A DNA stretch of 64,000 nt from Methylobacterium oryzae (GCF_021398735.1 NZ_CP090349.1:2489001-2553000); one strand, 5' to 3'; counted from the first letter of the stretch, positions 16,721 to 26,082 are shown. The notes: a model not told the origin generated them from the letters alone. Translations and numbers: made by a program.

Positions 16721-17953
16721 ATGCTCTCGCTTCTCGACCTCCGCGCCCGCATCGAAGCCGGCACCCTGACGCCCGCGGGCGCGATCGACCTGTGCCGCGC
16801 CGCGATCGCCGCGCGGGAGCCGGACCTGCGCGCGCTGGTCACCCTCGACGCGGCGCCGGCGATCCCCGAGACCGGGCCGCTCGCCGGCATCGCGGTCGGC
16901 GTGAAGGACATCATCGACAGCGCGGGCCTGCCGACCCAGATGGGCTCGCCGATCTACGCGGGCTGGAAGCCCCGGGGCGACGCCGCGGTCGTGAGCCGGC
17001 TGAAGCAGCTCGGTGCCGTCGCCCTCGCCAAGACCACCACCACGGCCTTCGCCAGCAGCGATCCGACCGAGACGGTCAACCCGCACGATCCCGGCCACAC
17101 GCCGGGGGGCTCCTCGGCGGGCTCGGCCGCCGCCGTCGGCGCCGGGATGCTGCCGCTGGCCCTGGGCACGCAGACGGCAGGCTCGGTGATCCGGCCAGCG
17201 AGCTTCTGCGGCTGCGCGGCGGTGAAGCCGTCGTTCCGGCTGATCCCCACGGTCGGCGTGAAGACCTACTCGTGGGCCCTCGACACGGTCGGGCTGTTCG
17301 CCGCCGGGGTCGCGGACGTCGCCCACGCCCTCGCGCTCGTCACCGGGCGGCCGGAGATCGAGCGGGCGGAGGGGGGCTCGGCGCCGCGCATCGCCGTGGT
17401 GCGGCAGGATTTCGCCGGCACCCCCGAGCCGGAGGCCGAGGCGGCGCTCACCCGCGCCCGGCAGGCGGCCGAGCGGTCCGGGGCGCGGGTGAGCGACCTC
17501 GCCCTGCCGACCGAGCTGGCGCAGGCCTGGGAACGCCACCGCCTCATCCAGAACTACGAGGGTCGGCTGGCGCTGGCCTGGGAGTACGACACGCAGGTCG
17601 ACGCGCTGCCGCCGCGCACCCGCGCCCATCTCGATGACGGGGCGACGATCAGCCCGGCCCAGTACGATGACGGGCGCCGCCACGGCCATCACGCCCGCCG
17701 GGTGCTGAAGGGCCTCTTCGCCGATTACGACGCGATCCTGACCTTCTCGGCGCCGGGCCCGGCGCCCGCGACCCTGGCCTCGACGGGCGACCCGCGCTTC
17801 AACCAGCTGTGGACGCTGATGGGCGTGCCCTGCGTGAACGTGCCGGTGCCCGGCCACCGCCTGCCGGTGGGCGTCCAGGTGATCGGCCGCTTCGGCGACG
17901 ACGGCCGGGCCCTGGCGGTCGCCCGGATGATCGAGGCCGCGCTGCGCGGCTGA
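16721..17953 (+). CDS. Amidase signature family enzyme
   Basis: 410-residue amidase of the GatA/AS family. The Ser-cisSer-Lys triad is present: Lys62 in VGVKDII, the Gly/Ser-rich GGSSAGSAAAVGAG around 129-142, and Ser155 in AGSVIRPASFCG. It is shorter than GatA and lacks GatA's gatC/gatB neighbours, so it is a catabolic amidase, not the tRNA amidotransferase. Substrate cannot be assigned. The ATG at 16721 follows a short intergenic region shared with the divergent extensin-like gene. It converges with the AI-2E-type permease. Confidence 0.9.
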   Translation: MLSLLDLRARIEAGTLTPAGAIDLCRAAIAAREPDLRALVTLDAAPAIPETGPLAGIAVGVKDIIDSAGLPTQMGSPIYAGWKPRGDAAVVSRLKQLGAVALAKTTTTAFASSDPTETVNPHDPGHTPGGSSAGSAAAVGAGMLPLALGTQTAGSVIRPASFCGCAAVKPSFRLIPTVGVKTYSWALDTVGLFAAGVADVAHALALVTGRPEIERAEGGSAPRIAVVRQDFAGTPEPEAEAALTRARQAAERSGARVSDLALPTELAQAWERHRLIQNYEGRLALAWEYDTQVDALPPRTRAHLDDGATISPAQYDDGRRHGHHARRVLKGLFADYDAILTFSAPGPAPATLASTGDPRFNQLWTLMGVPCVNVPVPGHRLPVGVQVIGRFGDDGRALAVARMIEAALRG

Positions 17954-17959
17954 CCGGCC

Positions 17960-17984
17960 GCCCGCGCCCGTCGACGGCGCGGGC
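17960..17984. terminator. GC-rich hairpin between convergent genes
   Basis: A perfect 9-bp inverted repeat (GCCCGCGCC / GGCGCGGGC) with a 7-base loop, 7 bases after the amidase stop and 12 bases before the stop of the convergent permease gene. No T-run follows, so its action as a bidirectional terminator is only likely from position. Confidence 0.4.
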
Positions 17985-17995
17985 GCCCGGGGCGC

Positions 17996-19141
17996 TCAGC
18001 TGCTCGGCTGCTCGTGGAGCGTGTCCTCCACGTAGAGCTGCTCCAGCAGGACCTTGATCACCGCCATCAGCGGCAGGGCGAGGGCGATGCCCCAGAGCCC
18101 GAAGATCACGCCCAGGATCAGCTGGCCGGCGAAGATCGTGGCCGGCGGGATGTCGAGCGCCCGCTTCTGGATGAACGGCGTCAGGCCGTAGCTCTCCAGG
18201 CACTGGACCGCGAGATAGACGCCGATCGCGCCGATCACCGCCTTCGTGCCCGAGGCCAGGGCGGCCAGGACGATGACGAGGCCCGCCACCAGCGGCCCGA
18301 CCGTGGGCACGAAGGCGAGCAGGCCAGCCTGCAGGCCGAGGATCAGCGCGCCGCCGATACCCAGGAAGGCGAGGCCGGCCCAGGTGCACAGGAAGATCAC
18401 CGCCATGATAATCAGCTGGCCGAACAGCCAGTGGCGGAGGGTCTCGCCGGCCCCGTCGAGGACCTGGCTGGCCCGCCAGCGCTTCGCCGGCGGCACGAAC
18501 CGGACGACCCCGTCCCGGTAGGCCTTCGGGTCGGCCGCGAAGGCGAGCCCCAGGAAGGCGATCACCAGCACGTTGCCGAGGGCGTCGAACAGGCCCAGGA
18601 TCACCGCCGCGGCCGGCCCCAGGACGCTGCCGGCATCCGACACCATCGAGCTGCCGCCCTTCAGCAGGCCGTTGGCGAGGCCGCCGAGCCCCCCCTCTCT
18701 CTGGCCCGCATCCGTCGAGCCGTCCTTGCCACCGCCCTGCGGCGCGAGGCTCGGCACGTCGATGCCCCGCTCCGACAGCCAGCCCGTGACGGTTCCGGCC
18801 TGATCCTTGATCGTCGTCCCGAGGTCGCGGCCCTGCTGGACGATGGTGGCGCCGCCGTAGCTCCCGAAGCCGATCACCGCGGCGGCGACCGCGAGGCTGG
18901 CGATGGACAGCCGCAATCCTCGCCGGAGGGGCAGGACGCGGCCGAGCCCGCGGGTCAGGCCGTCGAGGAACACGCCGAGGAGCACCCCGGCGAAGATCAA
19001 GAGGAGCGTGCCGGCCGACATCCAGGCCAGGGCCAGCGCCACCACGAAGCACACCACGGCGATCCCCGAGGCCGCCAGCGGTGCGGCCCCGCGCCAGGGC
19101 CCGACGGGGCCGTCCAGTTCCTGAAGGCTGCTGTCCGACAT
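17996..19141 (-). CDS. AI-2E family transporter (PerM/TqsA-type permease)
   Basis: 381-residue inner-membrane protein of the AI-2 exporter (DUF20) superfamily with about eight TM helices. A first hydrophobic hairpin covers about 20-55, a cytoplasmic/periplasmic loop region lies in the middle, and the conserved C-terminal bundle includes LVGLQAG-like LILGLQAGLLAFVPTVGPLVAG and the PxxI(F)AGQLILGVIFGLWGIALALPLMAV segment. Members export autoinducer-2 or other small solutes, and some act in sodium/proton exchange, so the substrate is open. Single gene. Confidence 0.9.
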   Translation of the reverse strand: MSDSSLQELDGPVGPWRGAAPLAASGIAVVCFVVALALAWMSAGTLLLIFAGVLLGVFLDGLTRGLGRVLPLRRGLRLSIASLAVAAAVIGFGSYGGATIVQQGRDLGTTIKDQAGTVTGWLSERGIDVPSLAPQGGGKDGSTDAGQREGGLGGLANGLLKGGSSMVSDAGSVLGPAAAVILGLFDALGNVLVIAFLGLAFAADPKAYRDGVVRFVPPAKRWRASQVLDGAGETLRHWLFGQLIIMAVIFLCTWAGLAFLGIGGALILGLQAGLLAFVPTVGPLVAGLVIVLAALASGTKAVIGAIGVYLAVQCLESYGLTPFIQKRALDIPPATIFAGQLILGVIFGLWGIALALPLMAVIKVLLEQLYVEDTLHEQPSS

Positions 19142-19489
19142 CGTCGCTCCTAAACCGCGGGCTCACGAACGCCGTGGGCTCTCAGGGGTCAAGTCCGGCG
19201 GCCGGCTTCTGTGCAATCCGGGGTGGGGATGCGCGTCCGCGCGTCGTCCGCGCGTCGTCCGCGCAAGTCGCCGGACCGCAGGCTCCGGCCGCCGGGAGCC
19301 GCACCGTCGGCACGGACGGCGACCGACAGGGTCCGCCCCTCGGCCCGGGCCGGCCCATCGACACCGGCCATCGGCCCGGCGGCGTGGTCCGTCCCGGACT
19401 CGCGCGTCGGTGCCGCGGGCGCGGCCCCGATCATCGCGCCGATCGTCGAGCGCCCTGGGGCAGCCTGAGCGCGACCCCGGGCACGGCCA
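19142..19489. other. Gene-free stretch between permease and moaE
   Basis: A 348-base GC-rich interval upstream of the permease and downstream of moaE. I see no convincing reading frame. Its one visible feature is the 11-bp tandem repeat at 19235-19264. Confidence 0.5.
19235..19264. repeat. 11-bp tandem repeat, 2.7 copies
   Basis: The unit GTCCGCGCGTC occurs twice head to tail and is followed by a partial third copy (GTCCGCGC). It lies in the non-coding interval upstream of the permease gene. Confidence 0.8.
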
Positions 19490-19957
19490 TCAGGCCCAGC
19501 GGCCGGCCGCGGCCTCGTCGTGGGCCGCCGCCTCGACCCAGCCGCCGGTCGTGCCGTCGGCGAGGTGCTCCCGCTTCCAGAACGGGGCGCGGGTCTTGAG
19601 GTAGTCCATCAGGAAGTCCGCGGCCTCGAACGCCGCGACCCGGTGGCTGGCGGCGGTGACCACCAGCACGATGCCGTCGCCCGGACGGACCAGGCCGTGC
19701 CGGTGGATCACCCGCAGGGCCTGGAGCGGCCAGCGCGCCATCGCCTCGTCGGCGACGCGCCGGATCTCGGCCTCGGCCATGCCGGGGTAGTGCTCCAGCT
19801 CGAGGGCGGTCAGCCGCCCGCCCTCGTCGCGGCACAGGCCGGTGAAGGTCACGACGGCGCCGGCCCGGCCGCCCAGCGCGGCGCTCAGGCCGGCGATCTC
19901 GGCCGCGGTGTCGAAGGGCTCGGCCTGGATGCCGACGCTCGGGACGGGGGCGCTCAT
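19490..19957 (-). CDS. moaE: Molybdopterin synthase catalytic subunit
   Basis: 155-residue large subunit of molybdopterin synthase, which with MoaD inserts two sulphurs into precursor Z during molybdenum cofactor synthesis. The family core is clear: VVTFTGLCRDEGG, LELEHYPGMAE, the RHGLVRPGD turn, and the lysine pair at DYLKTRAPFWKRE (active-site Lys residues). ATG at 19957 preferred over one four codons upstream. moaD is not adjacent, so the sulphur-carrier partner must be elsewhere. Confidence 0.95.
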   Translation of the reverse strand: MSAPVPSVGIQAEPFDTAAEIAGLSAALGGRAGAVVTFTGLCRDEGGRLTALELEHYPGMAEAEIRRVADEAMARWPLQALRVIHRHGLVRPGDGIVLVVTAASHRVAAFEAADFLMDYLKTRAPFWKREHLADGTTGGWVEAAAHDEAAAGRWA

Positions 19958-20124
19958 GGCCCGATCCATAGGAGGCCCCGGCTTCGCGGACCAGCCCCGT
20001 CCCTGTCACACCCGGTCCCGCCGCTATATGACACGGTCCGTCGCGCCCTGCCGGCCCGGCGCGCGGCCCGCCATCGTCCGGATGTCCCCGCGCGCTCCGG
20101 ACGGCGCTGGAGAAGGATACCCGC

Positions 20125-21144
20125 GTGACCCCCGACCTGATCCTGCCCTACGACGGCGAGCAGCCGGACTTCGCCAGTCGCCCCGTCTGGTGCGGCCGCG
20201 GCAGCACGGTGATCGGCGCCGCCCGGATCGGCGCGCAGGCCTGGATCGGCGACGAGGCGGTGATTCGCGCGGACGGCCAGACCGTCACCCTCGGCGACCG
20301 CTTCTGGCTCGGCCACCGCTCGACGGTGCACATCGCCACCGCGACGCACGGCACCCGGTGCGGCGACCGGGTCACGGTCGGGCGCAACAGCGTGGTCCAC
20401 GCCTGCACGCTCGGCTCCGACGTCGTCGTCGAGGACGACGTGGTGATCCTCGACGGCGCCGAGGTCGGCGACGGCGCGGTCCTCGAGGCCGGCGCGACGG
20501 TCTTCCCCCGGGCGACGCTGCCCGGCGGCTTCGCCTACGCGGGCAGCCCGGCCCGCCCCAGCCGCGCGATCGGATCCGACGAGGTCGCCGAGCGGGCCGA
20601 GCGGTTGCGCGAGCGGATGGGCGACGGGCCCGCGCTCCCGGCCGGGGAGGCGCTGGAGGTCGAGGACAGCGTCTTCGTGGCGCGCACCGCCCGCCTGCGC
20701 GGACGGGTGAGCCTCGGCGCCGGCGCGAGCGTGCTGTTCTGCTGCGACCTCAACGCGGAAGTCGGACCGATCGTGGTCGGCGCGGACACCAACATCCAGG
20801 ACAACACGGTCATCCGCACCCGGGCGGACGGGGTGGTGATCGGTCGGGACACGACCATCGCCCACAATGTCCGGATCGCCGATTGCCGGATCGGGGCGCG
20901 GGCGCTGATCGGCATCGGCGCGACGATCGCGGCCGGCACCCTCATCGCCGACGACGTCATGCTGGCGGCCGGGGCCACCACCGATCCCGGGCAGATCCTG
21001 GAGGCCGGCTACCTCTGGGGCGGCCGCCCCGCCCGCATCCTGGGGCCCCTCGACGCCGAGAAGCGGGCGATGATGATCCGCATCGTCGAGGGCTACTGCC
21101 GGCACGGCCGGGAATACCGGGCCGCGCAGGAGGCGCTGGCCTGA
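20125..21144 (+). CDS. Tandem gamma-carbonic anhydrase-like hexapeptide protein
   Basis: 339-residue protein made of two left-handed beta-helix (hexapeptide repeat) domains, about residues 20-150 and 178-310, each like gamma-carbonic anhydrases (CamH/YrdA/PaaY), which are usually single-domain trimers. Aligned by eye with YrdA, domain 1 keeps Arg48/Asp50 and the zinc ligands His69 and His92, but has Arg87 in place of the third His. Domain 2 has lost the equivalents of the first two (Arg231, Ala252) but keeps the third, His247, and Gln225 in NIQD. The retained ligands are complementary. The start ATG is actually GTG at 20125. Whether it is an active carbonic anhydrase is open. Confidence 0.85.
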   Translation: MTPDLILPYDGEQPDFASRPVWCGRGSTVIGAARIGAQAWIGDEAVIRADGQTVTLGDRFWLGHRSTVHIATATHGTRCGDRVTVGRNSVVHACTLGSDVVVEDDVVILDGAEVGDGAVLEAGATVFPRATLPGGFAYAGSPARPSRAIGSDEVAERAERLRERMGDGPALPAGEALEVEDSVFVARTARLRGRVSLGAGASVLFCCDLNAEVGPIVVGADTNIQDNTVIRTRADGVVIGRDTTIAHNVRIADCRIGARALIGIGATIAAGTLIADDVMLAAGATTDPGQILEAGYLWGGRPARILGPLDAEKRAMMIRIVEGYCRHGREYRAAQEALA

Positions 21145-21154
21145 CGGCCCGCCG

Positions 21155-22015
21155 TCAGTGCTGCAGGATCTTCGACAGGAAGGTCTGCGCGCGCTCGGAG
21201 CGGGGGCTGCCGAAGAACTCGTCCTTCCGGGCGTCCTCGACGATCTCGCCGCGATCCATGAAGATCACCCGGTCGGCGACCTTGCGGGCGAAGCCCATCT
21301 CGTGGGTCACGACCATCATGGTCATGCCCTCCTTGGCGAGCTCCACCATCACGTCGAGCACCTCGCCGACCATCTCGGGGTCCAGCGCCGAGGTCGGCTC
21401 GTCGAACAGCATCACCACCGGGTTCATGGCGAGGGCCCGGGCGATGGCGACGCGCTGCTGCTGCCCGCCCGAGAGCTGCCCCGGGAACTTGTTCGCGTGG
21501 GCGCCCAGGCCGACGCGGGCGAGCAGGTCGAGGCCGCGCTTCTTCGCGTCCTCGGCGCCGCGGCCGAGCACCTTGCGCTGGGCGATGGTGAGGTTCTCGG
21601 TGATCGACAGGTGCGGGAACAGCTCGAAGTGCTGGAACACCATGCCGACCCGCGAGCGGAGCTTCGGCAGGTTGGTGGCCTTGTCGGCGACCTTCGTGCC
21701 GGCCACCGTGATCTGGCCCTTCTGGAAGGGCTCCAGGGCGTTGACGCACTTGATCAGGGTCGACTTGCCCGAGCCCGAGGGACCGCAGACGACCACGACC
21801 TCGCCCTTGGCGACCTGGGTGCTGCAGTTCGTCAGCACCTGGAAGTCGCCGTACCATTTGCTGATGTTGTCGATGGCGATCATCGTCTCGCCGGGGGCCA
21901 CCGCCTGGGCGCCGGAGATCAGGCTGCCCGGCTGCAGGCCCGCATCCTTCGGCGCGTGGCTGGCATCGGCGACGGGTTCGGCGGCGGTGGGGGCCGGCAT
22001 CGGGGACGAGGTCAT
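21155..22015 (-). CDS. gltL: Glutamate/aspartate ABC transporter ATP-binding protein
   Basis: 286-residue ATPase of a polar amino acid ABC importer. Walker A is GPSGSGKST, the signature [15 protein letters not shown], and Walker [14 protein letters not shown]. It carries a 44-residue Pro/Ala-rich extension before the usual start [12 protein letters not shown]; the ATG at 22015 lies 20 bases from the upstream permease stop, so the extension may be real, but translation could begin at the inner Met. Last gene of the gltI-J-K-L cluster. The substrate assignment comes from the binding protein. Confidence 0.92.
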   Translation of the reverse strand: MTSSPMPAPTAAEPVADASHAPKDAGLQPGSLISGAQAVAPGETMIAIDNISKWYGDFQVLTNCSTQVAKGEVVVVCGPSGSGKSTLIKCVNALEPFQKGQITVAGTKVADKATNLPKLRSRVGMVFQHFELFPHLSITENLTIAQRKVLGRGAEDAKKRGLDLLARVGLGAHANKFPGQLSGGQQQRVAIARALAMNPVVMLFDEPTSALDPEMVGEVLDVMVELAKEGMTMMVVTHEMGFARKVADRVIFMDRGEIVEDARKDEFFGSPRSERAQTFLSKILQH

Positions 22016-22035
22016 GACACGGTCTCCAGTGTCGG

Positions 22036-22728
22036 TCAGCGGATGATGGCCACGCGGCGCTGCAGGCGGCGCACGAGGTACGAGGCCGAGAAGCAGATCG
22101 CAAAATAGACCACGGCGGCGAAGACATACATCTCGACGAGACGGCCGTCGCGCTGGGCGACCTTCGAGGCGGCGCCCATGAAGTCGGTGAGCGAGAGCAC
22201 GTAGACCAGCGACGTGTCCTGGAACAGGATGATGGTCTGGGTCAGCAGCAGCGGCAGCATGTTGCGGAAGGCCTGGGGCAGGATCACGTTGCCCATGGTC
22301 TGCCAGTAGTTCATCCCGAGGGCCTGGGCGGCGGCCGTCTGACCCTTCGGGATCGACTGGATGCCGGCGCGCATGATCTCCGAGAAGTAGGCCGCCTCGA
22401 AGGCCATGAACGTGATCAGGGCCGACGGGAAGGCGCCGACCTGGATCGGCGTCGAGGATCCGGTCAGGTAGGCGCCGATATACGGCACTAGGAAGTAGAA
22501 CCAGAAGATCACCAGAACCAGCGGCAGCGAGCGGCAGAGCTCGACGTAGGCCTTGGCGAGGTGCCACAGGCCGGGAATGCCCGACAGGCGCGCCATCGCC
22601 AGCAGCGTGCCGATGATGACGCCGCCCACGGCGGCCATGGCGGTGAGCGTCACGGTGAAGACCATGCCCTGACCGAACAGGTAGGGCAGGGAGGAGACGA
22701 TGACGGAGAAGTCGAAATTCGAGAGCAT
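22036..22728 (-). CDS. gltK: Glutamate/aspartate ABC transporter permease GltK-type
   Basis: 230-residue inner-membrane permease of the HisMQ family with five or so TM helices. The EAA cytoplasmic loop that contacts the ATPase reads [20 protein letters not shown]. Together with the neighbouring permease it forms the heterodimeric channel of a polar amino acid importer. The ATG at 22728 lies about 55 bases from the upstream permease stop, and the gene is followed closely by the ATPase gene. Confidence 0.92.
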   Translation of the reverse strand: MLSNFDFSVIVSSLPYLFGQGMVFTVTLTAMAAVGGVIIGTLLAMARLSGIPGLWHLAKAYVELCRSLPLVLVIFWFYFLVPYIGAYLTGSSTPIQVGAFPSALITFMAFEAAYFSEIMRAGIQSIPKGQTAAAQALGMNYWQTMGNVILPQAFRNMLPLLLTQTIILFQDTSLVYVLSLTDFMGAASKVAQRDGRLVEMYVFAAVVYFAICFSASYLVRRLQRRVAIIR

Positions 22729-22784
22729 CGGGGCCTGTTACCGGTGGCCGTCGGGCGGGGTGGCGGAGCGGAAGCGGGCGGCCC

Positions 22785-23507
22785 TCAGCGCTGGCCGGGG
22801 ATGGCGACCGCCTTCTCCAGGAAGGTCGCCGCCGTGACGACCACGAGGTTGATGATCACGTAGAGGATCGTCGCGGCCGTGAACGCCTCGAACACCTGGA
22901 ACGAGAATTCCTGCATCGAGCGGGCCCGGGCGGTCAGCTCCAGCAGACCTATGGTCAGCGCCACCGACGTGTTCTTGAGATTGTTGAGGAATTCCGAGGT
23001 CATCGGCGGCAGGATGATCCGGTAGGCGTTGGGCAGCAGCACGTAGCGGTAGGTCTGATAGGTGGTGAAGCCCATGGCGGTGCCGGCCATGCGCTGGCCC
23101 CGCGGCAGCGACTGGATGCCGGCGCGGACCTGCTCGGCCACGCGGGACGCGGTGAAGAAGCCGAGGCAGACCACCGCCGTGTAGAACGGCGCGTCCGGCA
23201 ATTGCTTGATCGCGTCGCCGATCCGGGTCGGGACCACTTCGGGCAGCACGAAGTACCAGAGGAACATCTGCACCAGCAGCGGCACGTTGCGGAACAGCTC
23301 GACATAGGCCGTGCCGATCGCGTTCGCGGGCTTCGACGGCAGGGTGCGCATCACGCCGACCAGGGAGCCCAGGAAGAAGGCGATCACCCAGGAGCAGAGC
23401 GCGGTCGTGACCGTCCACATGAGCCCCGAGAGCAGCATGTCGAGATACGTGCCGTTGCCCTCAGGCGAGGCGTCGAAGAAGATCCGCCAGTTCCAGTTGT
23501 AGTTCAT
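22785..23507 (-). CDS. gltJ: Glutamate/aspartate ABC transporter permease GltJ-type
   Basis: 240-residue inner-membrane permease. The N-terminus [28 protein letters not shown] is typical of GltJ in proteobacteria, and the EAA-type loop is [19 protein letters not shown]. Partner of GltK. It is separated from the binding-protein gene by a strong hairpin at 23539-23564, suggesting that it is expressed at a lower level than the binding protein. Confidence 0.92.
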   Translation of the reverse strand: MNYNWNWRIFFDASPEGNGTYLDMLLSGLMWTVTTALCSWVIAFFLGSLVGVMRTLPSKPANAIGTAYVELFRNVPLLVQMFLWYFVLPEVVPTRIGDAIKQLPDAPFYTAVVCLGFFTASRVAEQVRAGIQSLPRGQRMAGTAMGFTTYQTYRYVLLPNAYRIILPPMTSEFLNNLKNTSVALTIGLLELTARARSMQEFSFQVFEAFTAATILYVIINLVVVTAATFLEKAVAIPGQR

Positions 23508-23538
23508 CGCGCCGCTTCTACTGTGAACTTACAGAGAC

Positions 23539-23564
23539 GCACCGCGGGCCGGAGCCCGCGGTGC
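23539..23564 (-). promoter_or_regulatory. Intercistronic hairpin between gltI and gltJ
   Basis: A perfect 11-bp stem (GCACCGCGGGC / GCCCGCGGTGC) with loop CGGA, in the 89-base gap between the binding-protein stop and the first permease start. No T-run follows on the minus strand, so it looks like an mRNA-stabilising or partly attenuating structure of the kind that raises binding protein over permease. Confidence 0.6.
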
Positions 23565-23596
23565 GCATCATGGCATGAAACCGGACCGAACGGGTC

Positions 23597-24520
23597 TCAG
23601 TAGGCCGCCGGATCGGGGCTCGAGATCGGGGTCGTGAACTGCTTCTTCATCTCCGCGCTCATCGGCAGGTTGAGGTTGATGTTGCGCGGCGGGATCGGCT
23701 GGGTGAACCACTTGTCGTAGAGGGCCTTGCCCTCGGGGCTCGTGTAGAGCTTGGCGGTGGCGTCGTCCGCGACCTTCTTGAACTCCGTGTCGTCCTTGCG
23801 GAGCATGATGCCGTAGGGCTCGGGCTTCGACAGGGCCTCGGTGGAGATCTCGTAGGCGGAGGGGTCCTTCGACGAGGCGGCGAGCGAGGCGAGCAGCACG
23901 TCATCCATCACGAAGGCGGCGGCTCGGCCGGTCTCGACCATCAGGAACGCCTCGGCGTGGTCCTTGGCCGGCAGGATCGTCAGGCCGAGCTTGCGCTCCG
24001 TGTTGGCCTCGTTGATCTGCTTGATGTTCGTGGTGCCCGAGGTCGACACGACGGTCTTGCCCTTCAGGTCCTCGATCGTGTGCAGGTTGGCCGACTTCTT
24101 CGAGACGTAGCGGGTCGCGGTCAGGAAGTGCGAGTTGGTGAACCACACCTGCTTCTCGCGCTCGGCGTTGTTGGTGGTCGAGCCGCACTCGAGATCGATC
24201 GTGCCGTTCGCCATCAGCGGGATGCGGGTGGCGGAGGTGACCGGGTTGAGCTTCACCTCGAGGTTCGGGAGGTTGAGCTTGGCCTTCACCGCGTCGGCGA
24301 TCTTGTAGCAGATGTCCATCGCGTAACCGATCGGCTTCTGATCGGCGCCGAGATACGAGAACGGCACGGAGGCGTCGCGGTAGCCGATGACGATGGCGTT
24401 GGCGTCCTTCACCTTCTTGAGGGTGCCGGTCAGCTCCTGCGCCCCGACGCTCATCGGAGCGAGGGCGAGGGTCAGGCCCAGCGCCGCGGCGGCGCCGCGG
24501 CGAGCGATTTCAGACTGCAT
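23597..24520 (-). CDS. gltI: Glutamate/aspartate ABC transporter substrate-binding protein
   Basis: 307-residue periplasmic binding protein (SBP family 3). Signal peptide ends around MSVGAQE. The sequence VIGYRDASVPFSYLG...PIGYAMDICYKIADAVK, the DLECGSTTNNAERE motif and the C-terminal IPPRNINLNLPMSAEMK are close to E. coli GltI, which binds glutamate and aspartate. First gene of the gltI-J-K-L cluster. A second, clearly related binding protein lies at 32267-33172. Confidence 0.93.
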   Translation of the reverse strand: MQSEIARRGAAAALGLTLALAPMSVGAQELTGTLKKVKDANAIVIGYRDASVPFSYLGADQKPIGYAMDICYKIADAVKAKLNLPNLEVKLNPVTSATRIPLMANGTIDLECGSTTNNAEREKQVWFTNSHFLTATRYVSKKSANLHTIEDLKGKTVVSTSGTTNIKQINEANTERKLGLTILPAKDHAEAFLMVETGRAAAFVMDDVLLASLAASSKDPSAYEISTEALSKPEPYGIMLRKDDTEFKKVADDATAKLYTSPEGKALYDKWFTQPIPPRNINLNLPMSAEMKKQFTTPISSPDPAAY

Positions 24521-24911
24521 CGGTACGGAACTCCTGGATCGGGCCGAACGACATCGGCCGGCGGCGGGGTACGCGGGCCCGCCCGCTCGGGCGACGCCTT
24601 TGCAATGATGGTGCCGGGAGAAAGCGCGATGCGCCGCGCGAGCCTGCGGCTGAGTACGGACAAGTTGCGGCCAAGCCTCTGCGCACGTCCGCAGATGCGG
24701 TCCCTGCCGTCCTCATGGCCTCCTCCCAAGCGCTGAGCCGGCCTCACGCTCGCGCCGGCGGCATCATGCACACTTCTTAGGCGTACGCACGCGGTGCGGA
24801 GGACGGATCCGCCCGGAAAGCTGACGAATCCACGGTATAGAAAACGACGACGCCGCCCCCCGCGGTATCGGGAGGCGGCGTCGGACTGAAATCCCGGTTC
24901 GTGACCGCGGC
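24521..24911. other. Gene-free stretch upstream of gltI
   Basis: A 391-base interval holding the promoter region of gltI on one side and the livJ terminator on the other. I see no convincing coding frame and no promoter that I would defend from sequence alone. Confidence 0.5.
24841..24883 (-). terminator. Terminator downstream of livJ
   Basis: A perfect 10-bp stem (CGACGCCGCC / GGCGGCGTCG, bases 24848-24857 and 24874-24883) with a 16-base loop. Read on the minus strand the stem is followed by TCGTTTTCT. It lies about 30 bases past the livJ stop and probably ends the liv transcript. Confidence 0.7.
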
Positions 24912-26033
24912 TTACTTCGTCAGCTCATTGCCGCTGTAGTCGATCTTGCCGTCGGGTCCCTTCTTCCACTCGTACATGACGTAGTCGGGCCGGGTGATGT
25001 CGCCCTTCTTGTCGTAGGCGATCGGGCCGACCACCGTGTCCACCGGCTTGCCCTGGTGCAGCCATTCGGCGAGCTTCTTGCCGTCGCTGGAGCCGGTCTC
25101 GGCCATCGCCTTGGCCAGGACCTGCACGGCCGCGTAGGAGTAGAGCGTGTAGCCCTCGGGATCGATGTTCTTGGCCTTGAAGGCGGCGAGCGCCGCCTTG
25201 GCGTTCGGGTTCTTGCGGGCGTCCGGCGGGAAGGTGGTCAGCGTGCCCTCGGCCGCGGGACCGGCGATCGCCACCAGCTCGCGGTCGACCATGCCGTCGC
25301 CGCCCATCATCGGCGCCTTCAGACCCTGATCGCGCATCTGGCGCAGGATCAGCCCGGCCTCGGTGTAGTAGCCGCCGAAATAGACGACGTCGACGTTGGC
25401 GGACTTCAGCTTGGAGACGAGCGCCGAGTAGTCCTTCTCGCCCGGATTGATACCCTCGGACATGACCTCCTTGCCGCCCTTGGCCTTGAAGGCCTTCAGC
25501 GTCTCGTCGGCCAGCCCCTTGCCGTAGGGGGTCTTGTCGTGGACGAAGGCGACCTTCTTGCCCTTGAAGTGATCGGCCAGGTAGTTGCCGGCGACGGCAC
25601 CCTGCTGGTCGTCGCGGCCGCAGGTGCGGAACGTGTTCCACATCCCGCGCTCGGTGAACTTCACGTTCGTGGAGGCCGGCGTGACCTGGATGATGCCGGC
25701 GTCGAGGTAGACGTCGGAGGCCGGGATCGACACGCCGGAATTGTAGTCGCCGACGACCATCTTCACGCCGTCGCTGGCGAACTTGTTGGCCACCGAGACG
25801 CCCTGCTTCGGGTCGGAGGCGTCGTCGCCGACCGTCACGGTCAGCGTCGTGCCCTTCAGCGTCCCGGCCTTGTTGAGGTCCTCGACCGCCTGGCTCGCGC
25901 CGTTCTTGAGCTGCGCGCCGATGGCGGCGCTGTTGCCCGTGATCGGCGCGGCGACGCCGAGCTTGACCTCGGCGGCCTGCGCGGCCGCCGCCATGGCGCC
26001 GAGGGCGAGCCCGGCCAGCAGAATCGATCTCAT
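24912..26033 (-). CDS. livJ: Branched-chain amino acid ABC transporter substrate-binding protein
   Basis: 373-residue periplasmic binding protein of the Leu/Ile/Val type (SBP family 6). After the signal peptide (ending AAAAQAAEV) come KLGVAAPITGNSAAIG, the GVKMVVGDYNSGVSIPAS ligand-binding region and the FVHDKTPYGKGLADE hinge segment. It follows the DUF6867-type gene and ends the liv cluster, with a terminator after it. It is the only binding protein beside the liv permeases and so the likely supplier of substrate. Confidence 0.93.
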   Translation of the reverse strand: MRSILLAGLALGAMAAAAQAAEVKLGVAAPITGNSAAIGAQLKNGASQAVEDLNKAGTLKGTTLTVTVGDDASDPKQGVSVANKFASDGVKMVVGDYNSGVSIPASDVYLDAGIIQVTPASTNVKFTERGMWNTFRTCGRDDQQGAVAGNYLADHFKGKKVAFVHDKTPYGKGLADETLKAFKAKGGKEVMSEGINPGEKDYSALVSKLKSANVDVVYFGGYYTEAGLILRQMRDQGLKAPMMGGDGMVDRELVAIAGPAAEGTLTTFPPDARKNPNAKAALAAFKAKNIDPEGYTLYSYAAVQVLAKAMAETGSSDGKKLAEWLHQGKPVDTVVGPIAYDKKGDITRPDYVMYEWKKGPDGKIDYSGNELTK

Positions 26034-26082
26034 CGCGTACTTCCCCTAAGTGTCAGGACCGCACGTGCGGATCCGGCCGCAC

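Noticed and set aside
21155..22567. Apparent fusion of the glt ATPase with an upstream 180-residue stretch
   Set aside because: The upstream part is gltK read out of frame; the ATG at 22015 gives a normal separate gene.
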